A stretch of DNA of 57,167 nucleotides, from the NCBI GenBank assembly GCA_958296185.1, contig CATQIB010000005.1, forward strand, positions 107,501 through 164,667, written 5' to 3'. Source of the stretch: an uncultured Mesonia sp. (GTDB lineage: Bacteria > Bacteroidota > Bacteroidia > Flavobacteriales > Flavobacteriaceae). Position 1 is the first letter of the stretch. Every line of letters begins with the position of its first letter. The notes beneath the pieces were generated by a model that worked only from the letters and a program-made list of their open reading frames with translations, did no database searches and was not told the origin of the DNA. The position numbers were made by a program, and so were the translations under genes. Shown piece after piece: positions 1-9,908 of the stretch.

Positions 1-950
<950 letters not shown>

Positions 951-1175
951 GTTTCTTAAATATTTTACAATACATAAGTTATAACTGTATGGAATTTCTC
1001 TCAATACCTATTTAACTAAGTATCTCGACTCAAAACTATTCTATTTAGCCTTTGTTTTAATTTCGCATTTCCTACTTGTCTCCAAGTAAAAATATACACT
1101 GTCAATTCAATAAATCAATGAACTTTTTACTCCGCTTTAGCTTTTAAAAAAACCTCCACTTCGTTTGTTAGATGT

Positions 1176-1192
1176 AAAGGAATCGAACCTTT
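1176..1192 (-). other. tRNA T-arm-like hairpin in the rRNA leader
   Basis: On the minus strand AAAGG-TTCGATT-CCTTT forms a perfect 5-bp stem with a 7-base TTCGATT loop, the form of a tRNA TpsiC arm. No complete tRNA cloverleaf surrounds it. It lies downstream of P1 and so should be in the leader RNA. It could be a relic of a tRNA, a processing signal, or chance. Confidence 0.4.
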
Positions 1193-1252
1193 ATTTTATT
1201 TACCAATCATCTTGTTTTTAAGAACGTTTAACACTTGTTGTGTTAGCGGCTG

Positions 1253-1283
1253 CAAAGATAGAAACTTTTTTATTTCTGCCAAA
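1253..1283 (-). promoter_or_regulatory. rrn promoter P1 (nearest the 16S gene)
   Basis: Read on the minus strand, TATCTTTG (1253-1260) matches the Bacteroidota -7 box TAnnTTTG, and TTTG (1280-1283) matches the -33 box with a 19-base spacer. It points towards the 16S gene about 300 bases downstream. Confidence 0.8.
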
Positions 1284-1343
1284 ATAAAATTAAAGTTTTT
1301 TTTAAAATTTATTTTTGATGACCGCTTAACTTATTCAAGAAGG

Positions 1344-1374
1344 CAAAGATAAAAAGTCTTTCTTTATCTCACAA
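1344..1374 (-). promoter_or_regulatory. rrn promoter P2
   Basis: On the minus strand, -7 box TATCTTTG (1344-1351) and -33 TTG (1372-1374), spacer 20 bases. The -7 octamer is identical to that of P1 and lies 91 bases upstream of it. Confidence 0.75.
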
Positions 1375-1436
1375 CCCCTAAACTAAACTATTTCGTTTTT
1401 TAATGAACTTACAATGACTTGCGCCGTTTGCGGGTG

Positions 1437-1467
1437 CAAATGTAGAACCTTTATTCCATTGCGCAAA
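1437..1467 (-). promoter_or_regulatory. rrn promoter P3 (distal)
   Basis: On the minus strand, -7 box TACATTTG (1437-1444) and -33 TTTG (1464-1467), spacer 19 bases. It lies 93 bases upstream of P2, continuing the regular spacing. Confidence 0.75.
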
Positions 1468-1924
1468 CTTTTTATGGGCTTTTTTTTGATTTATTTTTTA
1501 ATGATATACTAATAGCTTGCTAACAAGTGATTTAACTGCCTGAAGTTTTTTTAAAGTTTTTATCCAAGTTTATGGCAATGGAGATATACCTCATATACTC
1601 GTATTCAATTGGCTCACTTCTATAACGAAAATATAAGATTTAGTAATACCCCCTTCCTACTATTTATGCTTTCCCAATTAATAATAGGTAACGTGAATAA
1701 TTCCGCGAAAGCGAAGGGATAAGAATTGGTCTTTAAAAAATTACAATCCTAATATATTTTGAAGACAGTTTTGACTTCTCCCTACAAAACCAAACGACGC
1801 TATTAATAGATTTAATTCATTTTTAACATAATTAACGGTTAATTTGTTAAAAAAACAAGTTTTAACATTTTGTTCTATCAATTTTTGTACTTTAGAATTG
1901 GCTAATTCAAATAAAACAAGAAAT

Positions 1925-4900
1925 ATGAAAACTAAAATGAAAGTGATTTCATCACTTCTGTTTTTTTTCATGAGTACATTAATTATGGCTCAAGAAAAAA
2001 CAGTTACTGGAACGGTAACCGATGAAACAGGGATGCCTTTACCTGGTGTAAACGTATTAATTGAAGGCACTACACAAGGAACACAGACTGATTTCGATGG
2101 AAATTATAGTATTAGTGCTTCTTCAGAATCAACCTTAGTGTTTAGTTATGTGGGAATGGTGACCACTAAAAAAATGGTAGGGAGCAAATCTACTATAGAT
2201 GTAATTATGAAAGCTGACGCTTCAGAGTTAGATGAAGTAGTAGTGACCGCTTTAGGGATTGAGCGTGAAAAGAAATCATTAGGTTATGCCACCCAAGAAG
2301 TTAGTGGTAATGAGGTTTCGGATGTACCCCAATCAAACTTTGTAAACTCGCTTCAAGGTAAAGTTGCTGGTTTACAAGTTAATCCTTCGGGTACTATGGG
2401 CGGATCTTCCAATACGGTTATTCGAGGAAATGCCTCTTTAACAGGAAATAACCAAGCCCTATACGTAATCGATGGTATTATTATAGATAATAGTAATAAT
2501 AATACTACCGATCAGCAGGGTGGTCGAGGAGGATACGACTACGGTAATGCTGCTACAGATATTAACCCCGAGGATATTGCCTCTATTAACGTTCTAAAAG
2601 GAGCTGCAGCAACTGCGCTTTACGGATCAAGAGCCGCCAATGGTGCTATTATTATTGAAACTAAGAAGGGGCAAAAGCGTAAAGGTATTGGGGTAAGTGT
2701 TTCATCAACGGTAATGGTTTCTGAGGTAAATGATGAAACTTTACCAGAGTATCAGAAAGAATATGGTGCTGGTTACGGTCCTTATTATTCTGATAGGATT
2801 GGGACTGATGTAAACGGCGATGCTATTTACTGGGAAGACCAGCCCGGTTCTCAACCTTGGGACCCTTATTTTACCAACGTTGATTCAAATGGAAACGGGG
2901 TTTACAACACTTTATACACTCCATTTACCGAAGATGCCTCGTATGGAGCAGCATTTAATCCTAATATAATGGTAAATCAATGGAATTCTATCTACCCGTC
3001 TTTACCTACTTTTGGGCAAGCAACACCATGGTTGCCAGGTAAAAATGACCCAAATTCAATTTGGGAAACGGGAATGACTACCATCAATTCTTTTGCATTA
3101 GATGGCGGAAGCGATACAGGAACGTTTCGCTTAAGCGTTACTAACTTTGATCAAGAGGGTGTTTTACCAAATAGTAAAATAAAAAGAAATACAATTAAGT
3201 TTAGCGGCCAGCAAGACCTTACGGAAAAGTTTAAGGCAGGTGCTACCTTTAATTATGTAAAAACAGATGGTAAAGGAAGATATGGTACGGGTTATGATTC
3301 TGAAAACCCGATGCAGCAGTTTAGACAATGGTGGCAAACAAATGTTGACTTAAAAGAACAAAAAGAGGCTTATTTATTAACGCGTCAAAATATTACTTGG
3401 AATCCAAGAAGTAGAACCGATTTAAGACCTATTTATTCAGACAACCCATACTGGACCCGTTATGAAAATTACCAAACAGATAATCGTCACAGATACTTTG
3501 GTAATTTCAATTTAAACTATGAGCTTAATGATGTTTTTAGTGTATTAGGTAGATTTACTTTTGACACCTACAATGAAATCCGTGAAGAACGAAGAAATGT
3601 AGGAAGTTCTGGAGTCTCTGGTTATTCTAAATATTTAAATTCACAATCTGAATACAATTATGACATTATACTATCTTTTAATAAAGATTTAAGCGATGAT
3701 TTAAATCTAGAGGGTATTGCAGGTTGGAATTTAAGACGTCAAGATTGGAATAGTATTTCGCAATCTACGAATGGCGGTCTTCGCGTACCTGGTTTATATA
3801 GTTTAAGTAATACGGTATCTAACTTACTAGCACCTACCGAATACGAAGCCACAAAAATGGTAGATGGGTTATATGCTCGTGCAAGTTTAGGATATTTAAA
3901 TACGTATTTTATTGAAGGTACGCTTAGAAGAGACCGTTCTTCTTCGCTTCCGGCAGATAATAATTCTTATTACTATCCTTCTATCTCAACCAGTATTTTA
4001 CTTTCAAATATAATTGAAGAAGACTGGTTATCTTTTGCCAAATTTAGAGCCAACTATGCAGAGGTTTCTAATGATACCGATCCGCAGAGAATAATCCAGA
4101 CCTTAGCTTTGCTTGATCCGTTCGGAGGAGCTGCAGTAGCTAGTAATGTTAACTTACTTCGAAATCCAGACCTAAAACCTGAGCGCCTTAAAGCTTATGA
4201 GTTCGGTTTAGAAGCTAATTTCCTTAAAAACCGACTTGGATTTGATGTTACGTATTATAATAATACTACTGAAGATCTAATCACCCCTGTTTCGATTTCA
4301 AATGCGACAGGTTTCTCTTCAACTATTCGAAATGCAGGTTCTTTAGAAAACAAAGGTTTTGAAGTACAGATGCGCCTTAACCCCATAAAAATGGAAGATT
4401 TCAGTTGGAATATGACCGTAAATTGGGCGCGTAACAGAAGTGAAGTGATATCTTTAGAGGAAGGATTGGATAATTTACCTTTGGCAAGTTTACAAGGAGG
4501 AATAACAATAGACGCCAGCCCAGGGCAACCTTATGGAGCCATACGCGGTACCGATTATGTTTACAATGAAAATGGTCAACGTGTAGTTGGTTCTAACGGG
4601 TATTATTTAACTACCGATAGCAACAACAATATCATTGGTAACATTCAACCAGATTGGACTGGTGGTATTCAAAACACTTTTAAATACAAGAACTTAAGTT
4701 TAGGTTTTTTAATTGATATACAAAAAGGTGGTGATATCTTCTCTCTTGATACTTGGTACGGTTATGCTACTGGTTTGTATAAAAACACAACTGGCTTAAA
4801 TGACCTTGGGAATCCGTTAAGAGATCCTGTAACTAATGGTGCAGATAGTGGTGGTTTAATTCTACCTGGAGTAACCGAAGATGGTCAACCCAACACCACC

Positions 4901-5215
4901 CGCGCTAGTTTTAATACCTATGCAAATCCATACGGATATGCTCGTGCGGCTAATAAAGATCACGTTTACGATGCTTCTTTTGTTAAACTACGTGAAGTAA
5001 ACTTAACATATAGATTTAATGACGATCTTTTAGAAAAAACATTTATTAATACCGCATCAATTTCTTTGATAGGTAGAAATTTATGGATAATCGATAAGAA
5101 TATACCGTTTTCTGATCCAGAAGCTGGATTAAGCTCAGGAAATGTACAAGGTTACCAATCTGGTGCCTATCCTGCCGTACGTGAGTTTGGTGCAAGTCTT
5201 AAATTAACCTTTTAA
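1925..5215 (+). CDS. SusC/RagA-family TonB-linked outer-membrane transporter
   Basis: The 1096-residue product is an outer-membrane beta-barrel that, with its SusD partner, imports oligomers (glycans or peptides) using TonB energy. Residues 1-23 are a signal peptide ending in MAQ. Residues 25-105 form a carboxypeptidase-D regulatory-like domain (GTVTDETGMPLPGVNV, DFDGNY). A plug domain follows with DEVVVTALG, QGKVAGLQV, VIRG and ALYVIDG, then a long barrel ending in a C-terminal Phe, as in this family. The ATG at 1925 is preferred because the signal peptide starts there; an upstream in-frame extension lacks signal-peptide character. The susD gene follows after 3 bases, so they are co-transcribed. 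No hydrolase or regulator lies next to the pair, so the substrate is unknown. Confidence 0.95.
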   Translation: MKTKMKVISSLLFFFMSTLIMAQEKTVTGTVTDETGMPLPGVNVLIEGTTQGTQTDFDGNYSISASSESTLVFSYVGMVTTKKMVGSKSTIDVIMKADASELDEVVVTALGIEREKKSLGYATQEVSGNEVSDVPQSNFVNSLQGKVAGLQVNPSGTMGGSSNTVIRGNASLTGNNQALYVIDGIIIDNSNNNTTDQQGGRGGYDYGNAATDINPEDIASINVLKGAAATALYGSRAANGAIIIETKKGQKRKGIGVSVSSTVMVSEVNDETLPEYQKEYGAGYGPYYSDRIGTDVNGDAIYWEDQPGSQPWDPYFTNVDSNGNGVYNTLYTPFTEDASYGAAFNPNIMVNQWNSIYPSLPTFGQATPWLPGKNDPNSIWETGMTTINSFALDGGSDTGTFRLSVTNFDQEGVLPNSKIKRNTIKFSGQQDLTEKFKAGATFNYVKTDGKGRYGTGYDSENPMQQFRQWWQTNVDLKEQKEAYLLTRQNITWNPRSRTDLRPIYSDNPYWTRYENYQTDNRHRYFGNFNLNYELNDVFSVLGRFTFDTYNEIREERRNVGSSGVSGYSKYLNSQSEYNYDIILSFNKDLSDDLNLEGIAGWNLRRQDWNSISQSTNGGLRVPGLYSLSNTVSNLLAPTEYEATKMVDGLYARASLGYLNTYFIEGTLRRDRSSSLPADNNSYYYPSISTSILLSNIIEEDWLSFAKFRANYAEVSNDTDPQRIIQTLALLDPFGGAAVASNVNLLRNPDLKPERLKAYEFGLEANFLKNRLGFDVTYYNNTTEDLITPVSISNATGFSSTIRNAGSLENKGFEVQMRLNPIKMEDFSWNMTVNWARNRSEVISLEEGLDNLPLASLQGGITIDASPGQPYGAIRGTDYVYNENGQRVVGSNGYYLTTDSNNNIIGNIQPDWTGGIQNTFKYKNLSLGFLIDIQKGGDIFSLDTWYGYATGLYKNTTGLNDLGNPLRDPVTNGADSGGLILPGVTEDGQPNTTRASFNTYANPYGYARAANKDHVYDASFVKLREVNLTYRFNDDLLEKTFINTASISLIGRNLWIIDKNIPFSDPEAGLSSGNVQGYQSGAYPAVREFGASLKLTF

Positions 5216-5218
5216 ATT

Positions 5219-6646
5219 ATGACAATGAAAAAATATATCATACCCTTATTCTCACTACTGCTATTAATTACTGCGTGTAGTGATGATAAATACGAGCGAT
5301 TGAATGAAGATCCTAAAAATCCGGAAAGCGTTCCCGCAGGATTTCTATTTAGTAATGCAACAAAAAGTTTGTCTGATCAAAATGCAAACCTAAATGTAAA
5401 TACTAATATATTCAGGTTCATAAGTCAGTACTTAACCGCTACGACTTATTTAGATGAACCAAATTATGAATTGAGAGAAAGAAATATCCCTCAAAACCAT
5501 TGGTCCGTTTTATATAGAAATGTTTTACGTGACCTAAAAGATGCTAAAGAAACCGTGCTTGAGAACGAAGACTTATTAACGCAAGAAGAAGTTGATGCAC
5601 GAGTTGCACAAATTACCGTTATTGAAGTGTATACCTGGCAGTTCCTAGTTGATACCTTTAGCGATATCCCTTATAGCGAGGCTCTAGCTAAAGACAATTA
5701 TCTGCCAAAATACGATAATGCGGCTGGCATTTATGAAGACTTAATAATGCAGTTAATTGCCATAAATAGTGATTTTGCAGGCCAAGGATTCTCAAGTCAA
5801 GATTTAATTTATGGTGGAGATATGGCCAAATGGCAAAAGTTTAGCAACTCCCTATTATTGCGATTGGGAGCCCGATTAATTAATGTTAACGCTACTTTAG
5901 CTAATGATGCTATACAAGCAGCAACCACTAATGGAGTAATGACATCTAACGATGACAATGCTTTATTTAATTATTTAGATTCACCACCAAACACCAACCC
6001 AATTTGGGAAGATGTGATACAAAGTGGTCGTAATGATTATGTGGCCGCCAATACGATAATTGACTATATGAATACTTTAGATGATCCGCGCCGAATGGCT
6101 TATTTTGACGACAACGTTAGCGGATATATTGGCGGGACATATGGTGCAGAAAGTCCATACGGCTCACACACTCATCTCAGTGATAAAATGACTGATCCTT
6201 CTCACCCAGGTATTCTAATGGATTACGCTGAAGTAGAATTTCTCTTGGCTCAAGCTGCCGCGGAAGGTGTAGGTGGAGTGAGTAATGCCGCTTCACATTA
6301 TGAGAACGGAATTACTGCGAGTATTACCTATTGGACGGGAGATTCATCTTTAGCAGCTGCCTATCTTGCCCAGCCTGGAGTAAGTTATAATGCCGCCAAT
6401 TGGAAAGAATTGGTAGGAAAGCAATTCTGGATAGCTATGTTTGATAACCCAATGCAAGGCTGGTATGTTTGGAGAAAATTAAACAATCCAACATTAAATA
6501 CTGCAGCTCAATCGGGTAACCCAGTACCTTTACGATATACTTATCCTATCAATGAGCAAAATTTAAATGCCGCCAATTATGAAGCGGGTTCTGCCGCCAT
6601 TGGAGGTGATGATCAACAGACACCCTTATTTTGGGATGAAGATTAA
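5219..6646 (+). CDS. SusD/RagB-family substrate-binding outer-membrane lipoprotein
   Basis: The 475-residue surface lipoprotein acts as the lid of the SusC channel and binds substrate. The signal sequence has a lipobox (LITAC, Cys20) followed by SDD, in keeping with export to the outer surface. The mature N-terminus (NEDPKNP, PAGFLFSNA) and the helical TPR-like body resemble the SusD-like_2 branch rather than classical starch SusD. A second ATG two codons in (5225) is an equally possible start. It sits 3 bases after susC and is closed by a strong terminator, so the operon is just these two genes. The branch and the lack of CAZyme neighbours fit peptide or other non-starch substrates, but this is inference. 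Confidence 0.93.
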   Translation: MTMKKYIIPLFSLLLLITACSDDKYERLNEDPKNPESVPAGFLFSNATKSLSDQNANLNVNTNIFRFISQYLTATTYLDEPNYELRERNIPQNHWSVLYRNVLRDLKDAKETVLENEDLLTQEEVDARVAQITVIEVYTWQFLVDTFSDIPYSEALAKDNYLPKYDNAAGIYEDLIMQLIAINSDFAGQGFSSQDLIYGGDMAKWQKFSNSLLLRLGARLINVNATLANDAIQAATTNGVMTSNDDNALFNYLDSPPNTNPIWEDVIQSGRNDYVAANTIIDYMNTLDDPRRMAYFDDNVSGYIGGTYGAESPYGSHTHLSDKMTDPSHPGILMDYAEVEFLLAQAAAEGVGGVSNAASHYENGITASITYWTGDSSLAAAYLAQPGVSYNAANWKELVGKQFWIAMFDNPMQGWYVWRKLNNPTLNTAAQSGNPVPLRYTYPINEQNLNAANYEAGSAAIGGDDQQTPLFWDED

Positions 6647-6693
6647 TTTGATAACAATAGCCGGTCCGTTCCACTAGACTCTATATTGTTAGG

Positions 6694-6720
6694 AAACCCG
6701 AGCCAAGGCTCGGGTTTTTT
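6694..6720 (+). terminator. Rho-independent terminator of susCD
   Basis: An 11-bp perfect inverted repeat (AAACCCGAGCC, AA loop, GGCTCGGGTTT) is followed by a run of T, 47 bases after the susD stop. Confidence 0.93.
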
Positions 6721-6760
6721 AATACATAAAAGTTTAAAATAGAAATAATCTTTCCAATAA

Positions 6761-7432
6761 TTAGAATTTCTTTTTTAAGTTTAATAAATTAATTTCATCT
6801 ACAGCTGGCTGACGTTCTAAAATACCTCGCTGAAAAGAACGTTGTAAAATATGCTCGATATAATAATCTTCTTTTACATTAGTAGGATCATATTTTTCTT
6901 TAAGTGAGATATTAAACAAACTGGCTGTAGTATTGTACCAGAAGGCACGCCAGCCACTTTTCAAATTTCTCACAATATCAAAAGTAGTTTCACCTGTTTG
7001 CCGATACATTAATTTAACCAAAATCTGGCCTTCTGTTTTTGTAAGTTTTTTAAGTTCTTCAGTAAACTCTTCTTCAATATAACGTTGGATTATCTTGGTA
7101 TAGCGGCGTTTATCGGCCTTTCTTTCAAGATTTTCGAGCCGCTTATTTAATGTCTGTAAACGTTCGGCAGCTAGTGTAGCATAAGGCCATACCTTTCTAG
7201 TTTTTCGTTTTAAAATTAAATATTCTCTGCGCTCTAACCTACTCTTGAATTTCATTGGGCTAAGTAACACAACCTCTTCTAATTTAACAGGATCTACAAT
7301 GGTACTATCATTTTCTATCAAATATTTTAATTTAATCTCCTTATTTCTATTCGAAGATTGGGTGGTTACCTTCTGAGAAAAACCTAATAAAGGAAAAGTA
7401 ATAGAGAATGTAAAAATTAAAAAGCTGCGCAC
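6761..7432 (-). CDS. DUF4294 family protein (exported)
   Basis: The 223-residue protein has a signal peptide of about 20 residues (cleavage near GFSQ) and then a charged, mostly helical body with the conserved core of DUF4294 (KVWPYATLAAERL, GQILVKLMYRQTG, FWYNTTASLFNISLKEKYDP). This family is widespread in Bacteroidota and has no known function. The start appears to be GTG at 7432, since no ATG precedes the signal peptide. A -7-like TACTTTTG (minus strand, 7467-7474) lies about 35 bases upstream, without a clear -33. It is transcribed convergently with susCD and divergently from the M42 peptidase. Confidence 0.85.
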   Translation of the reverse strand: MRSFLIFTFSITFPLLGFSQKVTTQSSNRNKEIKLKYLIENDSTIVDPVKLEEVVLLSPMKFKSRLERREYLILKRKTRKVWPYATLAAERLQTLNKRLENLERKADKRRYTKIIQRYIEEEFTEELKKLTKTEGQILVKLMYRQTGETTFDIVRNLKSGWRAFWYNTTASLFNISLKEKYDPTNVKEDYYIEHILQRSFQRGILERQPAVDEINLLNLKKKF

Positions 7433-7537
7433 GATTTTTTTATTTTAATATGATCGAAAACCATACCAAAAGTAAGGTACAAATCGGCAAATGAAAAATT
7501 TATTGTGTACATTCGTGAATCAAAAAAATAAATTTAT

Positions 7538-8626
7538 ATGGACGAAAATTCACTATTAAACAAGTCATCATTAAATTTTCTAGAAAGCTATTTAAATAAT
7601 GCAGCTCCTACAGGCTATGAGTGGGAGGGTCAAAAACTTTGGATGAATTATTTAAAGCCTTATGTAGATGATTTCATTACCGATACCTACGGAACTGCTG
7701 TGGGAGTAATTAACCCAGATGCTCCTTTTAAAGTAGTGATAGAAGGACACGCTGATGAAATTTCGTGGTATGTAAATTATATAACTGAAGACGGACTGAT
7801 TCACGTGATTAGAAATGGTGGAAGTGATCACATGATTGCGGCATCAAAACGAGTAAATATCCACACCAAAGAAGGAATCGTTAAAGGAGTATTTGGCTGG
7901 CCAGCTATACATACAAGAGACAAAAGCAACGAAGAGCATCCTAAACTAGAAAACATTACCATTGATGTAGGATGCACCACAAAGGAAGAAGTTGAAAAAC
8001 TTGGTGTTCACGTAGGTTGTGTTATTACATATCCCGATGAGTTTTTCATCTTAAATGAAAATAAATTTGTTTGTCGAGCACTTGATAACAGAATGGGTGG
8101 CTTTATGATTGCTGAAGTAGCTAGGCTTTTAAAAGAAAATAAGATAGATTTACCCTTTGGCCTTTACATTACCAATTCTGTACAAGAAGAAATCGGATTA
8201 AGAGGAGCAGAAATGATTACGCAAAGAATAAAGCCAAATGTAGCCATAGTTACAGATGTGACGCACGACACGACAACTCCTATGATTGACAAAAAGAAAG
8301 AAGGCGAAACCAAAATTGGCGATGGCCCAGTTATAAGTTATGCTCCTGCTGTTCAAAATAAATTAAGAGAACTGATCATTGATACCGCGACAGAGAAAAA
8401 GATTCCTTTTCAACGTGCAGCGGTTAGCAGAGCTACTGGTACCGATACCGATGCATTTGCTTATAGCAATGGCGGTGTAGCTTCTGCTTTGATTTCTTTA
8501 CCCCTACGCTATATGCATACCACCGTTGAAATGGTTCACCGGAATGATGTAGAAAACGTGATCAAACTGATTTATGAAAGTTTATTAAAAATTAAAGACG
8601 GAGAAACTTTTAGCTACTTCGATTAA
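7538..8626 (+). CDS. M42 family metallopeptidase (glutamyl aminopeptidase/endoglucanase-like)
   Basis: The 362-residue product is a cytoplasmic dinuclear-metal aminopeptidase of the M42 (TET-like) family, which trims short peptides. Metal-binding elements visible are EGHADEI (His71, Asp73), DNRMGG (Asp183), the QEEIG pair (Glu217-Glu218) and TDVTHD. A C-terminal His (YMHTTVEMVH) supplies the last ligand. Length and motif order are normal for the family and there is no signal peptide. It is a single-gene unit, since a terminator follows. The exact substrate preference cannot be read from sequence. Confidence 0.93.
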   Translation: MDENSLLNKSSLNFLESYLNNAAPTGYEWEGQKLWMNYLKPYVDDFITDTYGTAVGVINPDAPFKVVIEGHADEISWYVNYITEDGLIHVIRNGGSDHMIAASKRVNIHTKEGIVKGVFGWPAIHTRDKSNEEHPKLENITIDVGCTTKEEVEKLGVHVGCVITYPDEFFILNENKFVCRALDNRMGGFMIAEVARLLKENKIDLPFGLYITNSVQEEIGLRGAEMITQRIKPNVAIVTDVTHDTTTPMIDKKKEGETKIGDGPVISYAPAVQNKLRELIIDTATEKKIPFQRAAVSRATGTDTDAFAYSNGGVASALISLPLRYMHTTVEMVHRNDVENVIKLIYESLLKIKDGETFSYFD

Positions 8627-8648
8627 ATCTTTATAGATATCGTTTTAG

Positions 8649-8688
8649 AACAAGGGCTTTTGAATTTTCAATTGCCCTTGTTTTTTTT
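8649..8688 (+). terminator. Terminator after the M42 peptidase gene
   Basis: AACAAGGGC (8649-8657) pairs with GCCCTTGTT (8674-8682), with a further inner TTGAA/TTCAA stem, followed by a T-run to 8688. Confidence 0.9.
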
Positions 8689-8759
8689 AAATAAAAATTC
8701 ACTATTTATTAAGTAGCTCCTTAGATTATCTTTTTTAAATTTAGGAAAGAAAAGTAAGA

Positions 8760-9851
8760 ATGCAGTTAAATATCGATCGTCTACGAAAATGGAAGGATGC
8801 TCCAGAGAAATTCGCCGCTGTGGCTAATTTAATATATGTAAAGAACAAAGATTTGACGATTAGCAGGCATAAACATGGTCGAGGATTTTATTACACAGAT
8901 AATCGAAAGAGGAAAATAAAAGCTAGAAAGCAAATTGAACGCTTTAAAAAGCTACGTATTCCGCCTGGATGGCAAGAGGTTAAAATCTCGCCTATTGAAA
9001 ACGGGCATTTACAAGCTGTAGGAAGAGATACTAAACAAAGAAAAGTATATAAGTATCATCCTATTTGGTCTAAATTTAAAAATCAGACCAAATTTTTTAA
9101 AATGCTTGCTTTCGGGAAAAAATTACCTATTATTCGTAAGCGTTTAGAAAAAGATTTGAGCCGTCCAGGGATGCCAAAAGAAAAGGTATTAGCCATTGTA
9201 ATTAAGCTGCTAGAAGAAACCCATATACGGGTGGGGAACCAATATTACGCCAAAAAAAATAAAACCTATGGTTTATCTACTTTGCGCAGTAAACATATTT
9301 CTAGAAAGGAGGATGAAATGTCTATCGATTTCATCGGAAAAAAGGGGAAGAAACATCATATAGTTGTAGATGACCCCGAACTTATGCGATTGATTAATAA
9401 ATGTGAAGAAATACCAGGTTGGGAGTTGTTTAGCTATTACGATAAAAATGGTAACAAAGAAACCATTGATAGCGGTTTGATTAATAATTACATACAATCC
9501 AGTTGCGGAGAATTTTACTCGGCAAAAGACTTTAGGACGTGGGGAGCTAGTTGTATTTTTTATGAATATTTAGTAGACCTGCCTAAAACCGAGGATCAAA
9601 AAACAATTGAAAAGAATATTCTTAAGGCATACGATGAAACCGCAAAGAATTTGGGAAACACAAGAGAGGTTTGTAAAAAGTATTACGTACACCCAATTCT
9701 ACCTCAACAATATAAGAAGGGCGCTTTAAATGAAATGGACAACGTTTCAGAAAATAAATACTTATCACCTACAGAGTGTCAAATTTTAAAATTAGTTGAG
9801 AGCTATGAATTAAGTATTCCTAAAAAAGAAAGTTCGTGCGCAAAAAATTAA
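8760..9851 (+). CDS. DNA topoisomerase IB (poxvirus-type)
   Basis: The 363-residue enzyme relaxes positive and negative supercoils by nicking one strand through a 3'-phosphotyrosine. Recognisable catalytic parts are THIRVGN (Arg157), the beta-hairpin Lys in FIGKKGKKH (about Lys197), KDFRTW (Arg259) and the nucleophile in CKKYYVHP (probably Tyr309, by comparison with vaccinia SKRAY). The N-terminal domain contains the typical RIPPGW and AVGRDTKQRKVYKYH motifs. A C-terminal extension of about 40 residues follows the catalytic core. This enzyme is scattered among bacteria and usually supplements topoisomerase IA and gyrase. It stands alone between two terminators. Confidence 0.94.
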   Translation: MQLNIDRLRKWKDAPEKFAAVANLIYVKNKDLTISRHKHGRGFYYTDNRKRKIKARKQIERFKKLRIPPGWQEVKISPIENGHLQAVGRDTKQRKVYKYHPIWSKFKNQTKFFKMLAFGKKLPIIRKRLEKDLSRPGMPKEKVLAIVIKLLEETHIRVGNQYYAKKNKTYGLSTLRSKHISRKEDEMSIDFIGKKGKKHHIVVDDPELMRLINKCEEIPGWELFSYYDKNGNKETIDSGLINNYIQSSCGEFYSAKDFRTWGASCIFYEYLVDLPKTEDQKTIEKNILKAYDETAKNLGNTREVCKKYYVHPILPQQYKKGALNEMDNVSENKYLSPTECQILKLVESYELSIPKKESSCAKN

Positions 9852-9867
9852 AACCCTAAATATAATT

Positions 9868-9899
9868 AAAAAACCATCTCTTATTTGAGATGGCTTTTT
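9868..9899. terminator. Bidirectional terminator between the topoisomerase IB gene and purC
   Basis: CCATCTC (9874-9880) pairs with GAGATGG (9887-9893), with an A-run on the left and a T-run on the right, so it can end transcripts from both converging genes. Confidence 0.88.
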
Positions 9900-9908
9900 A
9901 AAATATTT

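Larger units (their letters stand above)
951..1924. other. Non-coding region: rRNA leader, rrn promoters and susC upstream region
   Basis: This 974-base stretch contains no convincing gene. Bases 951 to about 1250 are the transcribed leader of the 16S gene (minus strand). Bases 1253-1467 hold three tandem promoters, listed separately. Bases 1470-1924 are AT-rich upstream DNA shared by the diverging rrn operon and the susC gene; a weak -7-like TACTTTAG at 1888-1895 lies about 30 bases before the susC start, with no good -33 partner. The short ORFs here overlap the promoters and have no protein-like character. Confidence 0.75.

Noticed and set aside
1741..1971. Minus-strand frame overlapping the susC start
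   Set aside because: It runs antisense through the susC signal peptide; no family resemblance and no promoter.
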